From Rhodospirillales bacterium (GTDB lineage Bacteria > Pseudomonadota > Alphaproteobacteria > Rhodospirillales > Casp-alpha2), in NCBI GenBank assembly GCA_013203595.1, contig JABMNT010000011.1:1-49677 (forward strand): a DNA stretch of 49,677 nucleotides. Reading direction: 5' to 3'. Positions within the stretch are counted from its first letter, which is position 1. Every line of letters starts with the position of its first letter. Made by a program: the position numbers and the translations under genes. Under the pieces are notes generated by a model. The model ran no database searches and was not told the DNA's origin. It worked only from the letters and a program-made list of their open reading frames with translations. This document shows, in pieces, positions 1 through 8,858 of the stretch.

Positions 1-338
1 ATCTTGACCTGGTAGTCATGCTCGTCGATTCCCGGGTGCATCTTGATCTCCTTGACCTCGATGACCTTCTGTTTCTTGCGGGCCTCGTTGGCCTTTTTCT
101 GGGATTCGTATTTGTATTTGCTGTAATCCAGGATCTTGCATACGGGCGGCTTTACATTGGGAGATATCTCTACCAAATCAAGGCCGACTTCCGCCGCCAT
201 TTCCATGGCTTCCGGGGTCGAGACAACGCCGACCTGTTCGCCGTCGGCATCAATGAGGCGGACTTCGTTCACCTCGATCATTTCGTTCACTCGCGGACCC
301 TCTCGGGATGGCGATTGCTGCATGGGACGTCTTGCTAT
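1..338 (-). CDS. infC: Translation initiation factor IF-3, partial (C-terminus outside window)
   Basis: IF-3 binds the 30S subunit and keeps start-codon and initiator-tRNA selection accurate. The visible N-terminal domain reads through [17 protein letters not shown], then [18 protein letters not shown] and the basic linker that precedes the C-terminal domain; the gene runs off the left edge. I place the start at an ATA codon (338-336): it is preceded directly by an in-frame TAA, and an AGGAG lies 8 bases upstream. The only nearby ATG (323-321) is 23 bases from that AGGAG. Rare start codons (AUU/AUA) are known for infC and underlie its autoregulation. The gene follows thrS on the same strand, the usual order in bacteria. 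Product identity is secure; the start is strongly supported. Confidence 0.96.
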   Translation of the reverse strand, partial: MARRPMQQSPSREGPRVNEMIEVNEVRLIDADGEQVGVVSTPEAMEMAAEVGLDLVEISPNVKPPVCKILDYSKYKYESQKKANEARKKQKVIEVKEIKMHPGIDEHDYQVK

Positions 339-351
339 TTAAATATCTCCT
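336..351 (-). promoter_or_regulatory. infC ribosome binding site with AUA start codon
   Basis: On the minus strand an AGGAG (351-347) is followed after 8 bases by ATA, with TAA directly before it in frame. This spacing is optimal for the ATA and poor for the downstream ATG at 323. In other bacteria IF-3 discriminates against its own non-AUG start, giving feedback control; the same is inferred here. Confidence 0.8.
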
Positions 352-394
352 GTATCAATTGGTGGGTATAGCGGGTTGAATATGCGCACACCGA

Positions 395-2326
395 CTAGCC
401 AGCAACCGGATTGCGGTCGGCTGGACTGATCGCCTGTTCCTTAAGTGTAGCGACTGCCTGTTCAAGTGCAAGGATTTCCTGATCTTTTCCGCCGAGACGG
501 CGCATGGCGACCGTCTGTTCTTCGGCTTCACGCTTGCCGACAACCAGAATAACCGGCACCTTGGCGTGGCTGTGCTCGCGGATCTTGTAGTTTATTTTTT
601 CATTGCGGATATCCAGTTCGGCCAGCAAACCCGCGGCCTGCATGGCGTTGACCACGGTCTGGGCGTAGCTGTCGGCATCGCTGGTAATAGTCGCGACAAC
701 AACCTGAACCGGGGCCAGCCAGAACGGGAATCGGCCCGCATAATTCTCAATGAGAATGCCGATAAACCGCTCGAAGGAGCCCAGAATAGCCCGGTGCAGC
801 ATTACCGGGCGGTGTTTTTCACCGTCCTCGGCGATATAATGGGCATCGAGGCGTTCCGGCAGCACATAATCAACCTGCAGGGTTCCGCACTGCCAGTCGC
901 GGCCGATGGCATCGCGCAGCACAAATTCAAGCTTCGGCCCGTAGAAGGCGCCTTCGCCGGGGTTCATGACCATCTCGACGCCACAGGCCAGCGTTGCATC
1001 GCGCAATGCGTTCTCGGCCCGGTCCCAGACCTCATCGGAGCCGGCGCGGACTTCCGGGCGGTCCGAGAATTTAACGACAAATTCCTCAAAGCCGAAATCC
1101 TTGTAGATTTTCGACAATAACTCGATGAAAATCTTGGTTTCCGACTGGATCTGGTTATCGCGGCAGAAAATATGGGCGTCGTCCTGGGTAAAGGCGCGGA
1201 CCCGCATCAGCCCGTGCAGGGCGCCGGACGGCTCGTTGCGATGGCAGGACCCGAACTCGGCCATGCGCAGGGGCAGGTCCCGGTAGCTGGTCTGGCCCTG
1301 GTTGAAAATCTGTACATGACAGGGACAATTCATGGGTTTGATTGCCAGCACCCGTTCCTCGGCGCCGGTAACGAACATGGCATCGCCAAACTTGTCCCAA
1401 TGGCCCGACGCTTCCCACAACGTACGGTCGACCAGCTGTGGGGTGTTGACCTCCACGTAGCCGCCTTCCGTCTGACGCTTGCGCATATACTCCTGAATGG
1501 TCCGATAAAAGCGCCAGCCCTTGGGATGCCAGAACACCGACCCGGCGGCCTGTTCCTGCTGGTGGAACAGATCCATTTCCCGGCCCAGCCGGCGGTGGTC
1601 GCGCTTTTCCGCTTCTTCGAGCATATGCAGGTACGCGTTGAGTTCCTTGTCGTTGCGCCAGGCCGTGCCGTAGACACGCTGCAGCATCTCGTTGTCGGAG
1701 TTGCCGCGCCAGTAGGCGCCGGCCAGTTTCATCAGTTTGAAGGATTTGCCGATGCGTCCGGTCGACGGCAGGTGCGGGCCGCGACACAGATCAAACCATT
1801 TGCCCTGGCGGTAAACACCGATATCTTCGTCTTTGGGCAGGCCCTCGATCAGTTCCGCCTTATAGATCTCGCCCATCTCGGTGAAGGTTTTGATGGCCTC
1901 GTCGTAGTTCCACACTTCGCGCACGAAGGGATCATTCCGATCGATGATTTCCGCCATCTTTTTCTCCATGGCGACCAGATCGTCGGGGGTAAACGGCGTG
2001 GCCCGGGCAAAATCGTAATAAAACCCGTTTTCAATGGACGGGCCGATGGTGACCTGGGTTCCGGGAAACAGCTCCTGCACCGCTTCCGCCAGCACGTGCG
2101 CCGTGTCGTGACGGATCAGCTCCAGAGCCTCGTCGTCCTTAAGGGTGATAATGGAGACCTCGGCATCGGTGTCGATGGATGTGGCCAGATCGCAGAGCGT
2201 GCCGTTGATGCGTATGGCGAGAGCGGCTTTCGCCAGACCGGGTCCGATATCCGCAGCCAGTTCAAGACCCGTCACCGGGCCGTCGAATTGCCGTTCACTG
2301 CCGTCGGGAAGCTTTAGCGCAACCAT
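395..2326 (-). CDS. thrS: Threonine--tRNA ligase
   Basis: Charges tRNA-Thr with threonine in the cytoplasm and hydrolyses mischarged Ser-tRNA. The 643-residue product has the usual ThrRS length. An N-terminal TGS domain (from LKLPDGS) is followed by the editing domain with [10 protein letters not shown] and CRGPH, then the class II catalytic core: the zinc-binding NCPCH, motif 2 around [16 protein letters not shown], and motif 3 near [11 protein letters not shown]. The anticodon-binding domain closes the protein. A TTG 18 bases upstream (2344) is possible, but its AAGGA is only 1-2 bases away; the ATG at 2326 gives the typical MVALKLPDG beginning. infC follows 56 bases downstream on the same strand. 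Confidence 0.97.
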   Translation of the reverse strand: MVALKLPDGSERQFDGPVTGLELAADIGPGLAKAALAIRINGTLCDLATSIDTDAEVSIITLKDDEALELIRHDTAHVLAEAVQELFPGTQVTIGPSIENGFYYDFARATPFTPDDLVAMEKKMAEIIDRNDPFVREVWNYDEAIKTFTEMGEIYKAELIEGLPKDEDIGVYRQGKWFDLCRGPHLPSTGRIGKSFKLMKLAGAYWRGNSDNEMLQRVYGTAWRNDKELNAYLHMLEEAEKRDHRRLGREMDLFHQQEQAAGSVFWHPKGWRFYRTIQEYMRKRQTEGGYVEVNTPQLVDRTLWEASGHWDKFGDAMFVTGAEERVLAIKPMNCPCHVQIFNQGQTSYRDLPLRMAEFGSCHRNEPSGALHGLMRVRAFTQDDAHIFCRDNQIQSETKIFIELLSKIYKDFGFEEFVVKFSDRPEVRAGSDEVWDRAENALRDATLACGVEMVMNPGEGAFYGPKLEFVLRDAIGRDWQCGTLQVDYVLPERLDAHYIAEDGEKHRPVMLHRAILGSFERFIGILIENYAGRFPFWLAPVQVVVATITSDADSYAQTVVNAMQAAGLLAELDIRNEKINYKIREHSHAKVPVILVVGKREAEEQTVAMRRLGGKDQEILALEQAVATLKEQAISPADRNPVAG

Positions 2327-2418
2327 CTGTATTCTCTGTTCCAATTCCTTAAAGAAGCCTGGAATTTAGGCATTCAGGGCCTGCTGTCAAGGACGCAGGT
2401 GTGGTGTGGCCACGGAGC

Positions 2419-3354
2419 TCAGGCGTCGGCCAGCTGCGGGCAGCTCTGCAAAACCGTCTGCAGATCCAGATCTGCCAGATCAGGACGCCGGAGGATGACG
2501 GTTTTGTCGCCGCCGGGCGCGCATAAATCCGGATCCGACTCCTTTGAAAACAAAACCACGCAGGCACATCCGGCGGCCGCGATGATGTGCATGGGTCCGG
2601 TATCGTTGCCGATGGCGACCCGTGCTTTGGCGGCCAGGCCGGCGATCTCTGTCAGGCTGGTCGCACCAACCAGACTGATCGCCTGCGGCACCGAATGGGT
2701 GATCATGGTGATCAGTACGCTCTCCGCCATGGTGCCAAGAAAGACAGGCGTTACGCCCGACTGCACCAAATGGCTGGCCAGAGCGACGTAGTTTTCTGCC
2801 GGCCAGCGCTTGCCCGGACGATGCGGCGCACCGCCTGGAACCAGCAGAGCGAAGGGCTCAGCCAGGTTGAATTTCGAGATGTCGCCGGCAACGGTGCGCA
2901 AATCAGTGGCCGGGACCTGCGCGATGCCGGCCATCTTCAGCTGCTCGCGCTGGCGGTCCTGGGTGTGCATGCGGTCGCGTTCCGGATTGGCATGGGGATG
3001 CGAACAGCCCTTGGCAATGCCGGACCACTGGGGTTTGGCGGTGTCCGCAAACAGCTGAAAATAGCCGGAACTGCGCCGCGATGTCTGCAGGTCGTAGACC
3101 CGCTCGAACTGACCCGCCTGCAGGCGCTGGCGGAGTGCGCGCCATTTTCTGATCTGATAAAACCGGGGCCGCTCGTCGATCCAGATCGCATCGAAAATCG
3201 CCATTGCGCGGGCCAGATCGGCAAAGGCGGCGGTCGTCAGCAAAATGAGTTCAGCCGCCGGATGGTGATCGCGGATCGCCCGCATGGGGCCCAGCGCCTG
3301 CACAAAATCGCCAAGGGCACCCAGCTTGATGACCAGGATACGGGACGCTGCCAT
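2419..3354 (-). CDS. Glycosyltransferase family 9 (heptosyltransferase-like)
   Basis: Predicted ADP-heptose-type glycosyltransferase acting on lipopolysaccharide core or a related envelope glycan at the inner face of the membrane. The 311-residue protein begins with the GT9 pattern ILVIKLGALGDFVQALG, has the nucleotide-sugar region PGGAPHRPGKRWP near residue 175, and the family signature GNDTGPMHIIAAAG about residue 245. It starts 7 bases after the family 4 glycosyltransferase gene ends, so the two are probably one transcript, possibly continuing into thrS. Acceptor and donor cannot be assigned from sequence alone. Confidence 0.85.
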   Translation of the reverse strand: MAASRILVIKLGALGDFVQALGPMRAIRDHHPAAELILLTTAAFADLARAMAIFDAIWIDERPRFYQIRKWRALRQRLQAGQFERVYDLQTSRRSSGYFQLFADTAKPQWSGIAKGCSHPHANPERDRMHTQDRQREQLKMAGIAQVPATDLRTVAGDISKFNLAEPFALLVPGGAPHRPGKRWPAENYVALASHLVQSGVTPVFLGTMAESVLITMITHSVPQAISLVGATSLTEIAGLAAKARVAIGNDTGPMHIIAAAGCACVVLFSKESDPDLCAPGGDKTVILRRPDLADLDLQTVLQSCPQLADA

Positions 3355-3361
3355 GGCCGGT

Positions 3362-4594
3362 TCAGGGGGCTTTGGCAGGGGTTAGTACTTCGTTGTAGAC
3401 CTCCAGGGTCTTCGTGCACATGGCGTCCTTGGAGAAATTGTTGCGGATATTGGCAATTCCTTTTTCCGCCAGCACGGCGCGTTCCTCGGCCGTCAAATTC
3501 AGGGCCTTTTCGATGGTTTTCGCCAGCGCCTCGGCATCGCCGGGGGTCACCAGCCAGCCGGTTTCGTTTTCAATGACGGTTTCCTGGGCGCCGCCATGGG
3601 CGGTGGCGATCACCGGACGGCCCAGGCTTTGCGCTTCAATGACCACCCGGCCAAAGGCTTCCGGGTCGGTCGAGGCGGAGACCACAATATCCGTCAGCAT
3701 ATAGGCCGCCGGCATGTCGTCACAATGGTCGACAATCCGTACAATCTCGCCCAGATCGTGGCTCTCGACCAGGTTTTCCAGCTCTTTGCGATAGTCGTCA
3801 CGGCCCTGGGCATCACCGACCAGCAGGCAGCGCACGTCCCGGCGGTTGAGTTTTTTGATGGCATCGATAAACACCGTCTGGCCCTTCCAGCGGGTCAGCC
3901 GGCCGGGCAGCATGATCACCGGATAACCGTCATCCAGGCGCCATTCATTGGCCAGGGCGACGACCCGTTCCGCCGACACCGCCTTGGGATTAAAGCGCTG
4001 CAGATCGACACCCCGGTGAATCACCCGGATCTTGTTGACCGGCACCCCGTAGATCCTGCGCATATGGCCGGCGATGAACCGGGAATTGGCGATAATGCGG
4101 TCACCCGAGGTCATGATCGAATTGTATTTCCGTTTCAGAAAATTACCCACCGAATAGGTGCCGTGGAAGGTGATAACCAGTGGCTTGCCGGTGCGTTTGG
4201 CGGCAAAGTAGCTGCTCCAGGCCGGTGCGCGCGAGCGCACATGGACCACATCAACCCGGTATTTCTTGATGATCTCAACCAGCCGACCGATATTCTTGTA
4301 CATAACGAAGGGGTTCTTTGAATGGGTCGGCATTTCGATATGTTCGGCTCCGACACGGGCCAGCTCATAAACCATGGAGCCGCCGGCAGAAACCACGATG
4401 GCCCGGCCATTGGCTTCGACGATGGCTTCGGCAACTTCGACGGTGCTGCGTTCAACCCCGCCCGTATTGAGCGCCGGTAATACCTGCAGGACCGTTGCCG
4501 AACGTTCCGGATCGAGGGGCGGATAGGACGTGCCTTCGTTCAACTGCCGTTCCTCTGATGTGGCATCGGTGTTAATGTCTGATATCTCACTCAT
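3362..4594 (-). CDS. Glycosyltransferase family 4
   Basis: A GT-B fold, retaining glycosyltransferase (410 residues) likely building envelope polysaccharide or LPS. The acceptor-side domain opens at LQVLPALNTGGVERSTVEVA, the typical glycine-rich GT4 N-terminus, after about 30 poorly conserved residues. The donor domain carries VIMLPGRLTRWKGQ and the E-x7-E motif in DPEAFGRVVIEAQSLGRPVI. It lies upstream of, and is tightly spaced with, the GT9 gene. No strong ribosome binding site precedes the start at 4594; a later start is possible. The start faces the divergent hydrolase gene only 37 bases away. Confidence 0.87.
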   Translation of the reverse strand: MSEISDINTDATSEERQLNEGTSYPPLDPERSATVLQVLPALNTGGVERSTVEVAEAIVEANGRAIVVSAGGSMVYELARVGAEHIEMPTHSKNPFVMYKNIGRLVEIIKKYRVDVVHVRSRAPAWSSYFAAKRTGKPLVITFHGTYSVGNFLKRKYNSIMTSGDRIIANSRFIAGHMRRIYGVPVNKIRVIHRGVDLQRFNPKAVSAERVVALANEWRLDDGYPVIMLPGRLTRWKGQTVFIDAIKKLNRRDVRCLLVGDAQGRDDYRKELENLVESHDLGEIVRIVDHCDDMPAAYMLTDIVVSASTDPEAFGRVVIEAQSLGRPVIATAHGGAQETVIENETGWLVTPGDAEALAKTIEKALNLTAEERAVLAEKGIANIRNNFSKDAMCTKTLEVYNEVLTPAKAP

Positions 4595-4631
4595 TCGTTA
4601 TGTCTACCATGAACTCATAAAGGTGCCCACA

Positions 4632-5411
4632 ATGGATACGAATCAAGTCAATGAAACCGCATTACTCAATCGTGAAGATGGCCCGACTATCGCTTACCAC
4701 CAAAGTTCTGGCAAGTCTCCCGGTGTGGTCTTTTTAACCGGATTCAAGTCCGATATGTCGGGCAGCAAGGCGCTGGCGCTGGAAACCCACTGCCGGAAAA
4801 GGGGGCAGGCCTTCCTGCGCTTTGATTATTCGGGGCACGGACAGTCGTCCGGCGCGTTTGTCGACGGTTGTATCGGCCAGTGGGCAGCCGATGCGGTCAC
4901 CGTGCTGGACCAGTTGACGACCGGTCCGCAGGTGCTGGTCGGATCCTCCATGGGGGGCTGGATCATGCTGCTGGCGGCCCTGCAAAGACCGCAGCGGATC
5001 GCCGGGCTGATCGGCATTGCCGCGGCGCCGGATTTCACCGAAGACCTGATGTGGAACCACTTCACCGCTGATCAGCAACGACAGATCAGCGAACAGGGAT
5101 ATGTCGATCTGCCAAACTGCTATGAAGACGAGGAACCTTACCGGATCACCCAGAAGCTGATTGAAGACGGCCGCAACCAGCTGTTACTGGGCGGACCGCT
5201 GGCGCTCGATATGCCGGTCCGCCTGATCCAGGGCATGGAGGATGCGGATGTACCCTGGGCGACGGCCGGGCGGATCATGGCGCAGGTCACCTCAGCGGAT
5301 GTCGAGATCAGCTATGTGAAATCCGGCGATCACCGCTTGTCGGAACCGGCCGACCTCGCCCGCCTGTGCCGGACTCTTGATGCACTGCTGGATCAGCTTT
5401 CCATTTCCTGA
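4632..5411 (+). CDS. Alpha/beta hydrolase (ABHD10-like esterase/thioesterase)
   Basis: Predicted cytoplasmic serine hydrolase of 259 residues. The nucleophile elbow GSSMGG (Ser106), an acidic residue in the GMEDADVPW segment and a late His in SGDHRLSEP form a plausible catalytic triad; FDYSGHGQSSG is the oxyanion-side segment common in this subfamily. The ATG at 4632 has AAGGTG 6-7 bases upstream; an in-frame ATG at 4530 would overlap the divergent glycosyltransferase start and is less likely. The 3' end overlaps the convergent SDR gene by 19 bases. Substrate unknown; relation to mitochondrial ABHD10-type enzymes is inferred from general pattern. Confidence 0.8.
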   Translation: MDTNQVNETALLNREDGPTIAYHQSSGKSPGVVFLTGFKSDMSGSKALALETHCRKRGQAFLRFDYSGHGQSSGAFVDGCIGQWAADAVTVLDQLTTGPQVLVGSSMGGWIMLLAALQRPQRIAGLIGIAAAPDFTEDLMWNHFTADQQRQISEQGYVDLPNCYEDEEPYRITQKLIEDGRNQLLLGGPLALDMPVRLIQGMEDADVPWATAGRIMAQVTSADVEISYVKSGDHRLSEPADLARLCRTLDALLDQLSIS

Positions 5412-6271
5412 TGGATCGCCGCCAGCCCTTCGCGGTAGCTCGGATAGCGCAGGCGCACGCCCAGCTCCGCCTTGATCCGGCCATTGTCGACCCGCCGGTT
5501 GTCCTGCCAGAACGACAGCGCCATCGGGCTCATGTCCTGGCTGGCCTGGGCATAGGGAACGGCAGCGGGAACCGGCACCTGCAGCAGTGTGCAGGCATGG
5601 GCCATCACATCGGCGGGCGATGCGGCTTCATCGTCGCAGACATTGTAGATCCGCCCGGGGTCGGGTCGGGCCATGGAAGCGGCCAGGGTCTGGGCGATGT
5701 CGTCGACATGAATCCGTGAAAATTTGTGACCCGGCTTGTCAATGCGCCGGATCCGGCCCGCCTGCACCTGATCGAGGGCACTGCGGCCGGGGCCATAAAT
5801 GCCGGGCAGGCGGAAAATATGCACCGGCACCTCTGCGCTCTCGAGCAGCTGCAGCCAGGCGGTTTCGGCCTCGACACGGTTCTGGCTGCGTGCCGACGAG
5901 GGGTTGAGTGCTGCATCCTCAGTGACCAGGGCGCCGTCGGTATTGCCGTAAACCCCGGTCGTCGACAGATAGCCGACCCATTTCAGGGCTTTGCATTGTT
6001 CGATATCGCGGCGATGCCAGGCCAGGGTCGGATCGCCCTCTGCACCGGGTCCCGCCGTGATCAGGAGATGGCTGACACCCGCCAGCAGCTGCGCCGCCTC
6101 GGCCATGGGCTGGCTGCCGTCAAAGACATGCAGGGCGATCGTGGGCGGGGCCGCTACCACGGACCGGCTGCTGCCGGAAACCGTCCAGCTGTCGGCGGGC
6201 AGCAGTCGGGCCAGGGCCTTTGCGCAATAGCCCATGCCAAAACAGAACAGGTGATTTTTTGATGATTCCAT
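5393..6271 (-). CDS. NAD(P)-dependent SDR family epimerase-like protein (YeeZ type)
   Basis: 292-residue extended short-chain dehydrogenase-like protein. The N-terminus LFCFGMGYCAKALARLL matches the Rossmann glycine motif (variant GxGxCA). Later parts show YLSTTGVYGNTDG, the NRVEAE segment in place of the usual YxxxK, FRLPGIYGPGRSALDQV and FSRIHVDDIAQTL, which are typical of the YeeZ-like group annotated as epimerases. Divergent from the TPR gene (17 bases between starts) and convergent-overlapping with the hydrolase. Substrate unknown. The weak catalytic YxxxK suggests altered or non-classical activity. Confidence 0.78.
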   Translation of the reverse strand: MESSKNHLFCFGMGYCAKALARLLPADSWTVSGSSRSVVAAPPTIALHVFDGSQPMAEAAQLLAGVSHLLITAGPGAEGDPTLAWHRRDIEQCKALKWVGYLSTTGVYGNTDGALVTEDAALNPSSARSQNRVEAETAWLQLLESAEVPVHIFRLPGIYGPGRSALDQVQAGRIRRIDKPGHKFSRIHVDDIAQTLAASMARPDPGRIYNVCDDEAASPADVMAHACTLLQVPVPAAVPYAQASQDMSPMALSFWQDNRRVDNGRIKAELGVRLRYPSYREGLAAIHQEMES

Positions 6272-6288
6272 GGTCGGCTCTTTAATGC

Positions 6289-7089
6289 TTGTCAGCGACC
6301 CTTATACCCCGGCAAATTGTTTGGGCAATGGTTAGATCAGCACCCTTCCTCTTCGGCCTCGCCTTTCTGGCAATCAGTAGCCTGCCGGCCACCGGTTGGG
6401 CCGTCGAAATTGACAATGCCGTTGAATATGAAAAATGTATGGCCGAGGCCGGTCGATCTCCGGGAACGGCCTATATCCGCGCCCTGCGCTGGCGCGATCT
6501 GGGTGGCGGAAATGGTGCCGCCCATTGCGTGGCGACCGCGATGGTCGGTATGGGCCACTACAAGGATGCAGCGGCCCGGCTTGAGGAACTGGCGCAAACC
6601 GCCAGGACCGAACCGGCGATCCGGGCCCAGATACTGGGCCAGGCGACACAGGCCTGGTTACTGGCTGACGATCCGGTGCGGGCCGAAGCCAGTGCTACGG
6701 CGGCGCTCGCGCTTGATCCCGATAGTGCGGAACTGTGGGTCGACCGGGCCCAGGCGATGGCGGCGCGCAAGGATTATAGGGGCGCGCTGAATGATCTCGA
6801 CAAGGCCATTGGCCTCGATGCGGGCCGTGCCGACGCTTTTGTCTTCCGGGCCACGGCGAAACGCTATCTTGACGACCTGGCCGGTGCTCTGGCCGATATC
6901 GGTGAAGCCCTGCGCCTCAATGGCGATCACGTGGACGGGCTGCTGGAACGCGGCATTCTGCACCGGCTGACCAACAATCCGGCGGCCGCCCGCAACGACT
7001 GGCTGATGATCCTGAGCCTCGAGCCGGAATCTGAAGCCGCCGCCGCGGCGCGCAGGAATCTTGAACATATGGACGTCAAGACCCAGTGA
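6289..7089 (+). CDS. Exported TPR-repeat protein
   Basis: Up to 266 residues with an N-terminal hydrophobic segment (SAPFLFGLAFLAISSLPATGWA) that looks like a signal peptide ending in A-x-A-like residues. The rest is helical with tetratricopeptide repeats, clear around ALDPDSAELWVDRAQAM and GLDAGRADAFVFRATAKR. Probably a periplasmic scaffold. The given start is a TTG; an ATG at 6328 would give a shorter, more typical signal peptide, and neither has a clear ribosome binding site. The gene ends 9 bases from the convergent DehI-like gene. Confidence 0.75.
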   Translation: MSATLIPRQIVWAMVRSAPFLFGLAFLAISSLPATGWAVEIDNAVEYEKCMAEAGRSPGTAYIRALRWRDLGGGNGAAHCVATAMVGMGHYKDAAARLEELAQTARTEPAIRAQILGQATQAWLLADDPVRAEASATAALALDPDSAELWVDRAQAMAARKDYRGALNDLDKAIGLDAGRADAFVFRATAKRYLDDLAGALADIGEALRLNGDHVDGLLERGILHRLTNNPAAARNDWLMILSLEPESEAAAAARRNLEHMDVKTQ

Positions 7090-7098
7090 AATCGCCCG

Positions 7099-7926
7099 CT
7101 ATTCGGGCAAGGCGGCCTCGACAGCGCGACCGACGACGACAAGATGCGGAATCAGGTACCCGAAGCCTTCCAGATTCCTGACCAGGTCGGTCGAGCCGGT
7201 TATCGGCGGCGGCTCGCTCAGAGGCGTCCGGGCCCGCTGTGCCAATTCACTGATCAGGGGTACGCAGGCCGTATTCATGGCATGGGTTTCGCGGTCGAGT
7301 GCATCGAGTTGTGCCGTCAACCGATGGGCCACAGCCATCATGAACCGGGGCCAAATCGCGAAATGCCGGTATAGGGTCGGGGTCACCTCAACACCGATAT
7401 CGGGCAGGGTTCTGCAAAGCTCCCGGATCGCGTTCTGCAGGTCCGGTTCCAGACTTGCGACCTTTGGCGGTGGCGGCAAGTCCGGTGGCCGTGGTGGTGG
7501 CAGGGCCGACGGCCTTGCATCGCGCCGGGCCGGTTCGGGCAGGGCGGCGCCGGAGATGAGCGCGCGGATGGCGCCTATTAAAACCAAATTCACCGGGTTC
7601 ATGCGGTTGTAACTGGTCAGCATGTTGCGGATCAGGCTGCGTGCATCCGCATCGATCCCCGTTTCAGCCAGCACGGATTGCCCAATTGGATCAATAGGCA
7701 CGGGTGGCATGGCGGCGACGATGTTCCAGACGGCGTCCTGCACCCAGCCGGCCTCCACATCGTCACCCAGGGTTCTCCAGACCCAGTTCAACAACCCCGG
7801 GGTGGCCGCCATGTGGCGAAAAATCAGCGCCGGTGATCCTGACCCGGTGGCGCTCATCAGCCGCTGATAGATAGCCAGCGTGTCGGGATCGGCGGTGGCA
7901 ACGGGAACTTCTTCAAGGGCTGTCAT
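7099..7926 (-). CDS. DehI-like protein (haloacid dehalogenase DehI / AhpD-like fold)
   Basis: 275 residues in two similar halves joined by a proline-rich linker (about residues 130-155, with PPPRPPDLPPPP). Each half has the pattern LIFRHMAATPGLLNWVWR or LYRHFAIWPRFMMAVAHR, as in DehI-family proteins with a pseudo-tandem helical repeat. DehI itself hydrolyses 2-haloacids; whether this protein does is unknown, and an AhpD-like antioxidant role is also possible. The proline-rich linker is unusual. Family assignment is from memory of the fold pattern, moderate certainty. Confidence 0.5.
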   Translation of the reverse strand: MTALEEVPVATADPDTLAIYQRLMSATGSGSPALIFRHMAATPGLLNWVWRTLGDDVEAGWVQDAVWNIVAAMPPVPIDPIGQSVLAETGIDADARSLIRNMLTSYNRMNPVNLVLIGAIRALISGAALPEPARRDARPSALPPPRPPDLPPPPKVASLEPDLQNAIRELCRTLPDIGVEVTPTLYRHFAIWPRFMMAVAHRLTAQLDALDRETHAMNTACVPLISELAQRARTPLSEPPPITGSTDLVRNLEGFGYLIPHLVVVGRAVEAALPE

Positions 7927-8210
7927 ATTGGCTCCAGGTGGGCGGTTTTTGGATGGTCGAACGGCCTGACGGCTTTTGGCTGGGCCATACAGGGGAAATT
8001 GTTATGCCCTGCGCGCGGGCATTTTTCCAGCGAGACCATCGTACATCTGCAACAGCGTCTTTCGCAGGATCGCGTGCGCGTCGGTCGCTCCGGCGGCGGC
8101 GAGGTCATACATTTTGAGGGTCACGTGAGGGGTCCGTCGCCGGACCGCCGCCTCGCCTGAGGGGCAGGGCCGCGATCCGGGACGACGGATCTCAAGAGGC
8201 TGGCAGCTTC
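7927..8210. other. Intergenic stretch with a hairpin and a doubtful 36-codon frame
   Basis: Between two minus-strand genes. It holds a GC hairpin, GGTCCG/CGGACC (8131-8136 and 8141-8146, 4-base loop), without a U tract. A minus-strand frame at 8112-8002 (MYDLAAAGATDAHAILRKTL onward, 36 codons) has natural-looking composition but no ribosome binding site; it may be a gene remnant or chance. Confidence 0.3.
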
Positions 8211-8747
8211 CTAGACGGGCCCGGTATATTCGCCACGCGCGGGGTAATCCTTGGAGATCGCGAAGTCGAGCGCCTGCACCATCTCTTTGAAGACCGGGCG
8301 AACGAACGGCATTGTCTGTACCGATGCGTAGTACAGGGTCTGGTCGGGACGGATCAGGAAAACACCCGGCTCGGAGAAAAGTGCCGGTTCCTCGATACCA
8401 ATCGAGGTCTTGCCGCGGGACGTCGAGATCGCCAGTCCCCATGCCCTTGCGACGGAGAGGGGCAGGCCGTATCCGAAACGCAGGCCCGGAGTGCCAACCT
8501 TGTCGGCCATTTCCCGCGTGCGATCTTCAGCGTCGGAACTGATGGCTATGGTTTTCACACCGCGCTCTTCGAACTCGGGGGTCAGGCGCCCCAGTTCCTT
8601 GAGGTAGCTCGCGCAGATGGGGCAGTGCAGGCCGCGGTAAAAGGTGACCAAAGTGAAGTGTTTTGCATTGTCAGCGGCAAGGTTAAAATTACCATGGGAC
8701 AGGGTGGGCACTTCTAAATCTGGCGTTTTCTGGCGAGGGACGAGCAT
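8211..8747 (-). CDS. Peroxiredoxin-like (AhpC/TSA family) protein
   Basis: 178-residue thioredoxin-fold protein. The active-site segment is FYRGLHCPICASYL, with Cys42 as the likely peroxidatic residue and Cys45 completing a C-x2-C; this differs from the single-Cys PxxxTxxC of classic 2-Cys peroxiredoxins and marks the peroxiredoxin-like group. Downstream features include IAISSDAEDRTREMADK and FLIRPDQTLYYASVQTMPF. Probably a cytoplasmic peroxide or organic hydroperoxide reductase. It is divergently transcribed from the AraC-type regulator gene, 111 bases between starts, suggesting that the regulator controls it. Confidence 0.82.
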   Translation of the reverse strand: MLVPRQKTPDLEVPTLSHGNFNLAADNAKHFTLVTFYRGLHCPICASYLKELGRLTPEFEERGVKTIAISSDAEDRTREMADKVGTPGLRFGYGLPLSVARAWGLAISTSRGKTSIGIEEPALFSEPGVFLIRPDQTLYYASVQTMPFVRPVFKEMVQALDFAISKDYPARGEYTGPV

Positions 8748-8797
8748 TTAAAAAATCCTTTGTCTTGATCTGATGGCCTGATTGTCAGAACCATTTC

Positions 8798-8827
8798 TTG
8801 ACAATAGAGAACTCTCGGAAACAATAT
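8798..8827 (+). promoter_or_regulatory. Candidate sigma-70 promoter of the AraC regulator
   Basis: TTGACA (8798-8803) and CAATAT (8822-8827) are separated by 18 bases, 31 bases before the AraC start codon. The -35 is a perfect consensus; the -10 is a fair match. The intergenic region is AT-rich and shared with the divergent peroxiredoxin-like gene. Confidence 0.45.
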
Positions 8828-8858
8828 GTTCATATAAATTGATTGAGAGTACAGTATC

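Noticed and set aside
2327-2344. TTG start of thrS at 2344
   Set aside because: AAGGA is too close to it; ATG 2326 gives the standard ThrRS N-terminus.
8002-8112. 36-codon frame between the DehI-like and peroxiredoxin-like genes
   Set aside because: No ribosome binding site or family match; kept only as a note.
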